This document shows, piece by piece, positions 9,812-18,782 of a stretch of 23,086 bases of DNA (the stretch's first letter is position 1; every line of letters begins with the position of its first letter). Below the pieces are notes generated by a model that was not told the origin of the DNA, searched no databases, and was given only the letters and a program-made list of their open reading frames with translations. The DNA is from Thalassiosira profunda. Lineage: Eukaryota; Bacillariophyta; Thalassiosirophyceae; Thalassiosirales; Thalassiosiraceae. The DNA is taken from assembly GCA_036939355.1 (NCBI GenBank), contig JALLAP010001442.1, positions 1 through 23,086 of the forward strand, in the 5' to 3' direction. The position numbers and the translations under genes are program-made.

Positions 9812-10395
9812 GGTCGAACTACGGCGATGGCAATCGGGCCGAGGTTACTGCAATGAATCGAGGCGGCCAGAGAATGATTGTGACGGCGCTTTCCTTGGGG
9901 AAGCACCGACGTGTGTGGTCGATTTGATGTAACTTTGCTTGGGGGGTCGCAAGGTCGTCGCCTGCAAACAATGATAGGGAGACGAGGCCTCTCTCCGCGG
10001 TTCTCGGGAGGGCGGGGCCGATCAGTTCGGGTGGGGCATGCAGAACGAGCGGCGTTGTAGGAGCGCGGCCGCGTCGTTCTGGGCGGATCGAACGGATCTT
10101 TGCCTTGCTTTGCCTCGCTTTGCAGTTGACCTACATTCACTATTGAATAAGGGTTCCGCCGTACGATCTAAGTGGGATTGGGGGGCGGGTCAATTATCTG
10201 GGGCTTTTCTACGCAGGTTGTTAGAACAGCCTCGAATGGCCTTGAGTGCCGTGTCCGACCATTTTTCACGACTGAGAACGCCAGACGAAATTGGCTTGAG
10301 AAACGGCTCGACTTGTCGACAGTACCTTGCTTCGAGCACATCTTTTTACTGTACCTACAATACTTGGTGCATGGCGAAGGTCCGGTATCCCAATT
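9812..10395. other. Intergenic region between chitinase and chitin synthase
   Basis: This 584-bp gap separates the chitinase stop from the chitin synthase start and presumably holds the synthase promoter. It has a pyrimidine-biased stretch of short repeats near 10101-10121 (TTGCCTTGCTTTGCCTCGCTTTG), but no convincing gene, RNA or TATA box. Short open frames here run into the antisense of the chitinase and look like chance. Confidence 0.5.
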
Positions 10396-12174
10396 CTAGC
10401 CCTGCCGCAGCGCCGACGTCGGCAAGCCCAGCGCATCCAACACCTGCACAAAGTAGCCCCACCGTTCCGGCCCGTCGGTCATCTCGCCTCCGCTTCCCGA
10501 ACACGGCGCCATGTGACACCCCTGCGCGACGATCGACGATACGTGATGGACGAACAATCCGTCGGCCATGCCTCCCGCCACAAACTCGTGCAGCTTCTCT
10601 ACATAGTTCCACCCCCGCCCGTCGTCGTACGACTGCACGTCCTCGACCCAGCGGAACAGGCCGGACGTCCACTCGATCTCCCCGTCGCGTTTCTCGGGGG
10701 AGCAGATCGCCTGCGGCGCCGAACAAAAGTCAATTGTGGGGAAGCGCGCCGGCCGTCCCTCCGCCGCGGCGCGGGCGCCGAGGTAGTAGTTCAGCTTGCC
10801 GTACTGGCAGGTACCGCGCGTTGCAATCGTTCCGCGGCCCCACCAGCAGCACCCCTCCACGTCCGCCCGTCCCTCGGCATTGGATACATGCTTGGTGATC
10901 CCCTCCCGTCCCGAGATGAGGCTCGCCTCGCCGGTGGAAGGGTACCGGTCGCGGGGCCCGCAGTAAAACGGCACGACCGGGCGTCCATTCTCTTCGGCCA
11001 TCACTTCCATGTTCGGATCCACCGCACACTCCATCCCCGCATACTCTCCGTCGCACGTCAGGTCCTGGTAGCTCATCCCATGCTGCCCGCAAGCGTTAGA
11101 TTGGGGCAGGAGGCCATCGACCACATCTTCGTTGAGCTCGTCGCACGATCCGGCGGAGAGACTATCGCCCATCGCCTGCGAGAGGAAGACGGCCACGTTA
11201 ATCAATGCCACCGCCGCGGCGTCTGCCGAATGTGAATCCCCGAGGTAGAACACCTTTCGTGCCAGACCGGGCTCTCCATTCTCATTGGTGATTGGCACCG
11301 CGTACCCCTCCTCGCTCATGCCTCGCAACGCCCGGTAGAAATCATGATACATATACTCTCGCAGCTCATCCACATCGACGTTGCTCCCCTGGACATTGTG
11401 CAGCCTCTTCGCCGATTTGAGGAGGGAGTTGGCGATGGGGATCTTGTTGGCGTTCAGATGGGCCCACACGGCCGCGTGGTGGGGCAGCCTCCGCGGTTCG
11501 ATTCCGTACACGGCATTCGGGGAGGCAGCCGGGGGTGCCGGCCGGACGGGGGCGGTCGGGACTGGCTCCGTCTCCCCGTTTGCTTCCACTGTAACCCCCG
11601 ATGGAGAAGAGGCCGAGGGCGAGGATGGAGGAACGGGCACCCAGCTGATCCCGTCGCCCGCACTGTCCGGGACCAAGGGCGACGGTGCATCGTTCGGTGC
11701 ACCCATCCCGCTCGGCGGAGTGTCCGCGCCCGCCTCCTCTCTGCTGGTAGGTTCGTACGTCGTGGGATCCCACGTTGGCTCCCTGACGGGCTTGGCCACC
11801 GGCCTGGGCGTGGGCCGCGGCGTCGGCTCCGGCACGCATTCGGGGTCGGGCCCGCACGTGGCGCTGTGGGCCCAGTTGCACTGGTCCAAATTGCTGTCAA
11901 AGATGAGATCTCCCCGGCAAGCGAAGGTTTGGGAGACGGCGCCGCCGTTGCACTGGGCGAACTCCCCGCAGTCCGTGCCGGGGATTTGGACGAAGCCGGC
12001 GCTTTGGTTGCGGCAGGGGTTGCAATTCTGGGCGCGGCGCGAGGCTGCCGAAGCGAATGCGAACAGGTGATGGGTGGGATGTGTGCAGCAGCTTGCCGCG
12101 ACGAGGGCGAGCGCCGCCGGCCCCGCCCGCCGATCGGTGACTACCCGCGGCCTCTTCCGCGTACGAGACGCCAT
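10396..12174 (-). CDS. Secreted chitin-binding (CBM14) protein with GH19-like chitinase domain
   Basis: The protein has 592 residues. The start at 12174 has A at -3 and G at +4. A basic N-terminus followed by a hydrophobic stretch (19-43) suggests secretion. Residues 50-107 match CBM14/peritrophin-A chitin binding: six cysteines (51, 69, 75, 86, 99, 107) in the pattern with IPGTDC, FAQC and CNW. A Pro/Thr/Ser linker covers about 110-230. Residues 235-590 are a GH19-like domain with VEGCCWWGRGTIATRGTCQ (439-457), then YGKLNYYLG, matching the GH19 WGRG-(I)-x-x-TG pattern and the form I recall from diatom chitinases. At the place of the GH19 catalytic Glu (FLxQxxHET) this protein has FLSQAMGDS, with Asp337. 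It may be an atypical hydrolase or mainly a binding protein. It is probably extracellular, acting on cell-surface chitin. Confidence 0.88.
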   Translation of the reverse strand: MASRTRKRPRVVTDRRAGPAALALVAASCCTHPTHHLFAFASAASRRAQNCNPCRNQSAGFVQIPGTDCGEFAQCNGGAVSQTFACRGDLIFDSNLDQCNWAHSATCGPDPECVPEPTPRPTPRPVAKPVREPTWDPTTYEPTSREEAGADTPPSGMGAPNDAPSPLVPDSAGDGISWVPVPPSSPSASSPSGVTVEANGETEPVPTAPVRPAPPAASPNAVYGIEPRRLPHHAAVWAHLNANKIPIANSLLKSAKRLHNVQGSNVDVDELREYMYHDFYRALRGMSEEGYAVPITNENGEPGLARKVFYLGDSHSADAAAVALINVAVFLSQAMGDSLSAGSCDELNEDVVDGLLPQSNACGQHGMSYQDLTCDGEYAGMECAVDPNMEVMAEENGRPVVPFYCGPRDRYPSTGEASLISGREGITKHVSNAEGRADVEGCCWWGRGTIATRGTCQYGKLNYYLGARAAAEGRPARFPTIDFCSAPQAICSPEKRDGEIEWTSGLFRWVEDVQSYDDGRGWNYVEKLHEFVAGGMADGLFVHHVSSIVAQGCHMAPCSGSGGEMTDGPERWGYFVQVLDALGLPTSALRQG

Positions 12175-12440
12175 GCTATCGTACTGCTGGTTCGTTTCCT
12201 CCAGCCGCGGCTTGATGTGTGATGTGATGTGTGCTGAGTTCTGCGTTTCTTGTTTCTTCTCTGTGATGAACGGAGGTGAAAAATCAGTACAGCCCCAGCT
12301 GAGTACCGAATGAGCATTGGTCGTTTTATCCTCCTCTTCTCCTCCGACAGACGAAAAAGGGGGATACTGCGCCGATGGAGAACTCAGAGCTCGCCAAGGG
12401 TTGTGCAAAGCTGTTTCTGCAAGTCAGGTCCACGGCCTGG

Positions 12441-14574
12441 TTACATTATACACGTATGCTCATGAGTTTCGCTGTTCTCAATGCTGCTTAGAGGTGAAAC
12501 GCTCCGCAAACAGGGTTCACGTTCGGGGGCTTGCGCCGGTATCCTTGCGCCGGTATCCTTTTCTCTGACTGATGAGGGAAGTAGAAACGACTCGCCACAT
12601 AGAATCTCAAGGCTGTCTTTTGGTATATCATGCATATCTAACTTCTTATGAATTCGAGTACTGATCTTCTTATCAGGAAGCAGGGGGTGAAAGGCGATCC
12701 AGTGATTGCCCTTGCACTCCCTCTTGTGCCCAACATTCCAGTGCGCTACCTGACAGCTCCTATTGCAATAGTAGAATACCCTGCATCCGCTACAGATCTT
12801 CATGCTCCCATCGTTTGCCTTCCTGCACGGTGCATGGCCGCAGTTGTCTTTCCAGCGCGTGATGAGATTGCTGGATTTTTCGTCCGGGACACCCAACTTG
12901 ATCTCCAGCTGTTTTGCCAGAGGAAGAGTGGTGTACCCCGGAAAGCAACTGCCCCCCGTATGTTTGTGCCAGTACTTTTCGGCGGAGTACCGAGCGAGCT
13001 GGCCCGAAAAGATTTTTCCATATCGGAGATTGAGTGGATTGCTGTCGTCCCCCGCCTCGGCTGCCTTGCCGAGCCAGTATGTGCTCAAGTCAAAGAGTCT
13101 GAGATCAACGTCCGTCGTTGGTTCGAAGTAATTCGCAAACATCTCGTAGCAGTCTCTTCCTCCAAGCATCTTCTCTCGCTGATACACGGCGAGAGATGCA
13201 TACTTCAGTGCCTTTCCCGCATCCGCGTCCACAAAGTGGCCCTTGCGATACATCTCCGAGAGGCGGAGGTACGAGGCGGCGCATCCGTTATCAGCTGCCA
13301 CTGAAAAGCACTCGAAGGCCTTTTCGTAGGAAAACTCCCATTCGCCCAGTGGCAAGTGGTTGTCCGAAGTTCCCTTGCGCCCCCCAGCCCAGTAATACAT
13401 CTCACCTAGGTGATACATAGCCTGACTGTACTTTGCCTCTGCAGCCTTTAGCAGCCACTTTTTCGCCTTGTTCCGATTCTTCTTGGTGTCGTGCTTCCCG
13501 TACCCGAAGGCACGTGAGAGATCAAACATCGCCCTGGGCGTAAGAACGTGGGTGTGAAATGTTAGAGAGGTCAAAGATGCTTCTTGCGCAATAGTTGTAC
13601 CTATGAGTAATGGACACGCACCACGGAACGCCCTCGTTTGCATACTTTTCGGCCGCCTTCAACATTTTCTTGCCATTCCCAAACGGCTGGGTGTGATTGC
13701 ACTGGGGGCATCGAGGCTTGCGTCCCTCTTCCAAGACAAGCATACCTCCATTCTTTTCCACCTCGCCCAACTGCCTCTCGATGTCAGCATACGTCACTTT
13801 CTGCTTGCAATGATAGCAAATCTTCCTCCCGCAGCTTCTGTAGGGTGAGAGCCGTTTCTAGACAAAGATTTGATGATTGCAGTCCAAAAACTCACCAGTA
13901 CAGCATACCGTGATCAGTTTTGTCCGGGCCGTGCTTCTTCGCGAGGATCAGTTTGTTGGTTACGTCTACGCCGCAAACGATGCAAAGATCGTAGATCGAC
14001 ACTTCAGCGTCATTCGCAAGCCCGGCAATGCGCTCCAACTCATCATCGACGACTGCCTCGATGCGTTCGTGTTCATCCTCGATCCTTTGTCCGAATCTTG
14101 CGCGAGCGAGTTCGTCCTCTGCCTGTACAAGATCCCTCCTGACAATTACACATGGATCAATAATTTCAATGTATGCATGCACTTTCACGCACAATGCAAC
14201 TCACGTGAGCTTGATGTACAAGTCCATATCAAAAGGCAGTCCACGCTCTCGCATAGATTGCCAAGCAAGCTTTGCACCGTTTGCCTTGGCAACTTTGTCT
14301 TCGAGCTCGGCAATAGACTGCTGCGCACATTAATTGATGTCAGAGGATAGTTGCAAGATAACAGTAATAAACACAGTCACAGCGCGGCTCTTTGCATGCA
14401 TCGACCATGCGCAAGCGAGAGCCGCCCGAGGGAACAAAGATACGGCAAATCCCCACGGTGACAGGACGCGCGCACAACACACACCTTTGCGGCACTTTTG
14501 CCCTCGTCGCCGCCAGATTTTGACGCAATTGCGACGCCTTTCATGCCTTCGGTGATGCCGTCGGTCGTCGACAT
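12441..14574 (-). CDS. RING-like / Sel1-repeat / MYND zinc-finger protein, five exons
   Basis: Exons on the minus strand are 14574-14485, 14320-14205, 14138-13896, 13834-13601 and 13533-12441, giving 591 residues. All introns are GT-AG (164, 66, 61 and 67 nt) and keep the frame. The third acceptor is AAG at 13835, because the nearer CAG would create a stop. A predicted helix covers 31-110. A RING-like zinc domain has CIVC (121-124), CCGRKICYHC (150-159) and CPQC (192-195), with exons 3 and 4 joined inside CC. Sel1-like TPR repeats run from about 220 to 400 (KKWLLKAAEAKYSQAMYHLG and similar). A MYND finger spans 459-501 (CSGC, FYYC, HWNVGHKREC); its first Cys pair has a four-residue spacer instead of the usual two. 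Such proteins are thought to act as adaptors or ubiquitin-related factors. The C-terminal tail is altered by a tandem duplication. Confidence 0.85.
12531..12558. repeat. 14-bp tandem duplication inside coding sequence
   Basis: The unit TTGCGCCGGTATCC occurs twice with no spacer, at 12531-12544 and 12545-12558. It lies near the 3' end of the RING/Sel1/MYND gene. Fourteen is not a multiple of three, so gain of one copy shifts everything downstream in the gene. Confidence 0.95.
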
Positions 14575-14861
14575 CGCGATCAGTAGCGGATTGAGCCTTG
14601 GAAGAGAGGATGGGGTGATTGGGGCGCGGTCCACCTCGACATGTGCTTCTACTCTTGCCTTTGAGTTTGAGCTTTGCGGGCGGGCCTTCGTACGTACCAA
14701 ATAAGTTGTAGGTACGATAGGTACTGACAATCCAAAGAGCCCTGAATGCGAGAGGCGTTGGCGCATTGGATCTGGTGATATGATGTTTAGCTGCAGGTCA
14801 GACCAATAAGGTGTATCCTGATTACAATCATTTACATTCTTTTGCCTCTGAGTGCTGCTTA

Positions 14862-16429
14862 TCAGCACACAGGGTTCAGCTCGGGTTTCCCGGAGTGCGT
14901 TCCGTCCACCGTCGCCATTTGTACACTATTTTCGTCATCGTGGATGCCCCCGTCACGATGTATCTTTGTCGACATGAACATACCGAGCGTCGCGAGAACA
15001 GCAAAAAAGGTGTAGAGCCATCCAACGGCCGCACAGCTGAAATCCTGGACCAGAATCGTCGCCACGAGCGGACTGAATGCCGATGCTGTGCAATGCGCCA
15101 GGTCGTATCCCAGAGCTGCACTTGTCAACCGAACTTTGGGTGGAAACTTTTCAACAAGCCAGGCATTCATAGGGCCGCCAAAGAGTGAGAGGAAGATTCC
15201 CAGCGTCCACTGCGCAAAAAATGCCTGTGCTGCCTTCCCCGACGATGAAATGACATTGATCATTATCGGTCCAAAGACGGCCAGACCCACCACTCCGATG
15301 CCCATGGTTTTGTCGCGTCCCCAGTGATCCGACAGCATTCCCGTCAACGGCAGTGGCACAATGATGCCGAACAACAGCGCCAATCCATTAACCCAGAACC
15401 CATGCTCGATTGGTGGGTCGATAAGAACTTCCATAAAGATGGCCATCCAGACGAAGGTCGTATAAAAGCCAGCGCCCCACAGCATTGGCGTGAGCGTTGC
15501 GGACCCCAGCGCCGGCAGGTTCTCTCGTTTGAAAACTTCGCTCAATGGATGCTTCGCCTCCTCTTGATTGTGAGAGGCATCATCGTCGTAGTGATCCGCG
15601 TTTGGATTGTGCTCCTTTCCATGCAGCCGCAGATATATTGCAACGAAAGCGATCAGGATACCCGACAAGAACGGTATCCGCCACCCCCACGCCAAGAGCT
15701 CCTCGTCCGTCAACATTGTGCGCATCACAGCCCCGACGACATTCCCGAGGAGGGTGCCGCAGTTGGCAGCCATCATGACCAACGCCCCATAGAATCCCCA
15801 GTGCTGCCGCGGCCGCATCTCGACGGTGTAGATCAAACTCGCCGGCAACTGGCCGCCTGTGGAGTGAGTTGAAAATCGACGAAAGAAATAGTGAGCACAT
15901 GATGTGCACAAAACTCAGCACGAGACAAAATAGGCTTACCGACGCTCATTCCTTGCAGCAATCGACATATCACTAATAAGATCGGACTCAACGCTCCGAC
16001 CTGGGCGTAAGTTGGAAGGCACCCCATGAGAAAGGTCGGCACCGCCATTAGGAACAAACTCAATACAAGGGCTTGCTTCCTCCCATATTTGTCTCCGATG
16101 TAGCCGATTGCGAGGCCACCCACGGGGCGCATGAGGAAGGCACCTCCGTACACCGCAAACGAGTGCACCAAGTTGCTTGTATCAATCTCCCCGCCCGTGT
16201 CGGCCACGCCGTCGCCATTGATATCATTCTCATCCGACGGCGAGAAGAAGACCGTCGCGATGACGTCCGAGAAGAAGCCAAAGAGGGCGAAATCGTACCA
16301 CTCGAGGACGTTTCCCATCACGCCTGCAATTGTTTGCAACGCTCCGTTCGCCTCGGCGGGCACATCAATTGCAGCGGCGCCTCCCTCATTTGCGAGGAGG
16401 GTGTCGCGTTTGTCGTCGACGGGCGCCAT
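14862..16429 (-). CDS. MFS transporter, metabolite:H+ symporter (MHS) type, two exons
   Basis: Exons on the minus strand are 16429-15940 and 15856-14862. The 83-nt GT-AG intron is placed by the motif GMSVGGQLPAS, which is restored by splicing; total 494 residues. The start at 16429 has A at -3 and G at +4. Family marks are NVLEWYDFALFGFFSDVIA (40-58) in TM1, GGAFLMRPVGG (95-105), the loop 2-3 signature GYIGDKYGRK (109-118), and LQGMSVGG at TM4-5. About 12 membrane segments can be drawn. Members (KgtP, ProP and relatives) import organic acids, betaine or similar solutes with protons; the substrate here is unknown. The TM1-TM2 loop carries an insertion with DINGDGVAD (69-77), which looks like a calcium-binding loop. 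The C-terminal tail is short and hydrophilic. Confidence 0.9.
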
Positions 16430-16717
16430 CGTAAGACAGGCAGCAGTTGTGCGCCTGTCCGCCCTACATAGGCACAAAGGGCAGGAAGTGAAGCTGGCAA
16501 CCGACGCTCCGTATTGCGCTTGCCGCTGCGGATGCACCAAGAGGGACGCCGTGAAGAGTGCCTTGCAACTGCAGGCCAATGCGCCGGCCGGGGAGCGTTG
16601 GATTTGGCGGGCGGAAAATGTAGAATCAGAGTCGCCAGATTCTACGGAGGAATTAGTATTTTGGGGGTGCACCTTGCCAAACTTTGCGAATCTTCTTCCC
16701 TGACCGATCATCACCAT

Positions 16718-16791
16718 GCCTTCGTAGCTCAGCTGGTTAGAGCGTGGGTCTAATAAACCCAAGGTCGTGAGTTCGATCCTCATCGAGGGTA
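16718..16791 (+). tRNA. tRNA-Ile (anticodon AAT)
   Basis: The 74-nt sequence folds as a cloverleaf. The acceptor stem is GCCTTCG with CGAGGGT (G1-U72 and U4-G69 wobbles). The D arm is GCTC/GAGC, the anticodon stem TGGGT/ACCCA around loop CTAATAA with anticodon AAT (16752-16754), and the T arm GTGAG/CTCAT around TTCGATC. The discriminator is A. The A box TAGCTCAGCTGG and the B-box core GTTCGATCC are intact, so Pol III transcription is expected. No intron is present and CCA is not encoded, as is normal in eukaryotes. It reads away from the transporter gene. Confidence 0.95.
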
Positions 16792-16796
16792 TGCCC

Positions 16797-16800
16797 TTTT
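16797..16800 (+). terminator. Pol III terminator (TTTT)
   Basis: A run of four T begins five bases after the tRNA discriminator base, the usual minimal Pol III stop signal. It is also the first part of the direct repeat at 16797-16811. Confidence 0.65.
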
Positions 16801-16811
16801 GCACTCCTTGC
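16797..16811 (+). repeat. Direct repeat, copy 1 (next to tRNA)
   Basis: TTTTGCACTCCTTGC here matches 20952-20966 exactly. Extending three bases to the left gives 17 of 18 matching. The copies bracket 4.1 kb holding the FAR1-like gene and most of the unknown gene. A 15-mer match is expected by chance roughly 0.25 times in a window this size, so the link is weak. Confidence 0.5.
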
Positions 16812-17552
16812 TGTGGATGAGTTCTTTTGCTCGGCGAGGAGCAGGGGCCTCAACTTGGGATCTCATTCGGTGCATGCACTCTCACGTGTGACGCGTGTCG
16901 TCTTAGGTACAGAAGCCCAACTGATCAGCCCCTCTCTTGACCCGCCCCTTGCCGCACCTCCGACCGGCCCCACTGCCTTCATTTGGCTCTCAAGAGAGGG
17001 CGGCGCTCTCCTTTTGGCTCGTCGGGGGCCATGACGGCCGCTGGAGGGCTCCGTGCCGGGCGCTCTCGTCGTTGAGGGGAGGCCTCGTGCCGCTCGCATT
17101 TCAAAATTTCGACTGGCAGAATTCGCCGCCCGGCCATTTTTCACGCCACCGAAAATGGCCGGGCGGCGACTCTCCTTCTCTGCGCCTCCCACCCACGCCC
17201 TCACGCCCAACTCCGTCCGCCGCCTCTCCTCTCCGTCGCCGCCTAGCGCACCAACGATTGCGTCATGAACCGCGGCATCGCTCCTGGGCTTCGGCGGCCC
17301 TTCAGATGCCCGATGCAGAGGAAGGACGACGGCGCCACTCGCGCTGTCAATCGCAACGCCGTCTCGGCGCCTCGGAGGTGAGTCCAAAGGCCAGCGCAGC
17401 GTCGTCAAGCCCGCGGCAGCGCCAAAAAGCCCCGCCGGCCAGGCGCCCTCGGAGAGGCCCGCGGCAGCGCTGTATTCGGTTCCATTCACTCCCTCATTGT
17501 CGTCGTCAACAGCAGCAACTCCAGCAGCAGCATCGCTCCAACCACCGCCGGC
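16812..17552. other. Gene-poor region upstream of the FAR1-like gene
   Basis: This 741-bp stretch holds no convincing gene. Its main structure is the perfect inverted repeat at 17123-17169. A CAG-rich patch lies at 17509-17534, just before the FAR1-like start. A minus-strand open frame that covers most of the region is Gly/Ala/Arg-rich, lacks domains and runs antisense into the FAR1-like gene, so I do not call it. Confidence 0.5.
17123..17169. repeat. Perfect 18-bp inverted repeat with 11-nt loop
   Basis: Left arm TCGCCGCCCGGCCATTTT (17123-17140) and right arm AAAATGGCCGGGCGGCGA (17152-17169) are exact reverse complements, separated by TCACGCCACCG. The stem is strong, with 13 G-C pairs of 18. 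It sits 384 bp upstream of the FAR1-like start. It could be a hairpin RNA, a cruciform, a miniature element or a regulatory site; the sequence alone does not decide. Confidence 0.9.
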
Positions 17553-18704
17553 ATGGCCTCCAATGAGAACGTCACCTCCAACGAGAGCAACTCCTACGAG
17601 ACCGACTCGTCCAGCAACAGCGTGATGTCCGTCTCCTCCACGGTGAACGCGACCGAGACCTCGCCCATCGTCTCCCGGAACGCGTCGCCCCGGAAGAGAG
17701 AGGCCACCGACGATAGTGACAGCAGGGTGGCCCCGTCGAAGAGGCAAAGCGTGGAGAAGAGCTGCAGCGCGACGGAGGCCGCGTCAACGCCCGCTGAGGA
17801 GATGACGCCGCCTCCCTCGCCCGCGCCTTCGGTTTCCCAGCCGGTCGACGATCGGAAGATGCCTTCCGCTGAGACTGCGCCTGCTGTGTCCGCTGCGGCG
17901 CTCACCGTCCAGCTGGAGACGCTATCAAAGGCGTCCTTCTTCGTCGACCTGCAATGCCAGCTGGAGGGCGACGAGTGGGTGGAGTGCATCCGGGCGCTAT
18001 GCAACAACGACGCAACAAAGCTCGCCCAATTGATCGTGGCCAACGCGCGCTTCCACCGGGACCGATGCAACAAACAGATGAACCTGACGGAATTCTTCTC
18101 CAGCTACTGCAACGCCCTCTCGGACGCCTTTCCCTCGTTGGCCGACGTGCAGAAGTTGATCAACGCACACAACAACCACGCCTCGAGGGCGATCATTCCA
18201 ACGCACCCAACGCTTCCGCTCCCGCCGGGCGTCATGCCGGTCAACGTCCACGCGCTTGGAGCCGTCGGGCAGCACTGCGGACGGGGCGCGGGGCAGTGCT
18301 TGGCGCTCCGGAATGGCGTCGCGCCGACGTTCACGCTGATCTCAGTGTCGTCGGGCGGGGGCAGCAACAACACGAACGAGCAGTACTGCTCCACTTGCAA
18401 CGAGTGCTTTGCGGAAACGGGGTTTGATCCGGCGAGGACGTTCGCGGACAAGCAGGCGTTCGACAGCTACATGGCAACCTACGCCACGCGACACAACTTC
18501 AAGCTGACGAAGGACACCGGGTCGAAAGTCAGCGTCGGCGCGGCCAAGGTGCCAAAGTATGTGCTGGTGCAGTGCAGCAAGAAGTCGGCCCATCGCCGTG
18601 GCTCGGACTGCAGCTGCCCGTTCAAGGTGTCGGCCGTGCTGCGGGTCAAGAGCGACGGATCGTACGAGTACAAGCTGAACAAAATCGTGCTAACTCATGA
18701 GTAA
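17553..18704 (+). CDS. FAR1/MULE-type DNA-binding domain protein, transposase part absent
   Basis: The protein has 383 residues; the ATG at 17553 has G at -3 and +4. Residues 1-125 are Ser/Thr/Pro-rich and disordered, with a basic KRE/SKRQ patch. Residues 128-210 are probably helical. Residues 296-383 resemble the FAR1 or WRKY-GCM1 zinc domain at the N-terminus of Mutator-like transposases: RTFADKQAFDSYMATYATRH (295-314), then LVQC (338-341), CSCPFKV (353-359) and ending VLTHE. Family members normally continue as HNH, giving the last zinc ligands, followed by a DDE transposase. Here a stop follows THE, so the finger looks incomplete. The stop overlaps a possible splice donor (GTAAAT at 18701), but the opposite gene begins only 78 bp later. 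It may be a truncated or domesticated element protein. Confidence 0.7.
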   Translation: MASNENVTSNESNSYETDSSSNSVMSVSSTVNATETSPIVSRNASPRKREATDDSDSRVAPSKRQSVEKSCSATEAASTPAEEMTPPPSPAPSVSQPVDDRKMPSAETAPAVSAAALTVQLETLSKASFFVDLQCQLEGDEWVECIRALCNNDATKLAQLIVANARFHRDRCNKQMNLTEFFSSYCNALSDAFPSLADVQKLINAHNNHASRAIIPTHPTLPLPPGVMPVNVHALGAVGQHCGRGAGQCLALRNGVAPTFTLISVSSGGGSNNTNEQYCSTCNECFAETGFDPARTFADKQAFDSYMATYATRHNFKLTKDTGSKVSVGAAKVPKYVLVQCSKKSAHRRGSDCSCPFKVSAVLRVKSDGSYEYKLNKIVLTHE

Positions 18705-18782
18705 ATGCATTCTATGAGTGTATGAATCTATTATGTACCTCCTCCGAGCGAGCGATTCGATCCAATCGTATCGGCTCACACT

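Noticed and set aside
16430..16804. N-terminal extension of the transporter frame through the tRNA
   Set aside because: The extension reads the tRNA in antisense, giving the familiar false peptide RIELTTLGLLDPRSNQLSYE. The ATG at 16429 has good context.
16863..17747. Minus-strand frame of 294 codons
   Set aside because: Gly/Ala/Arg-rich, runs antisense into the FAR1-like gene, crosses the inverted repeat and shows no domain.
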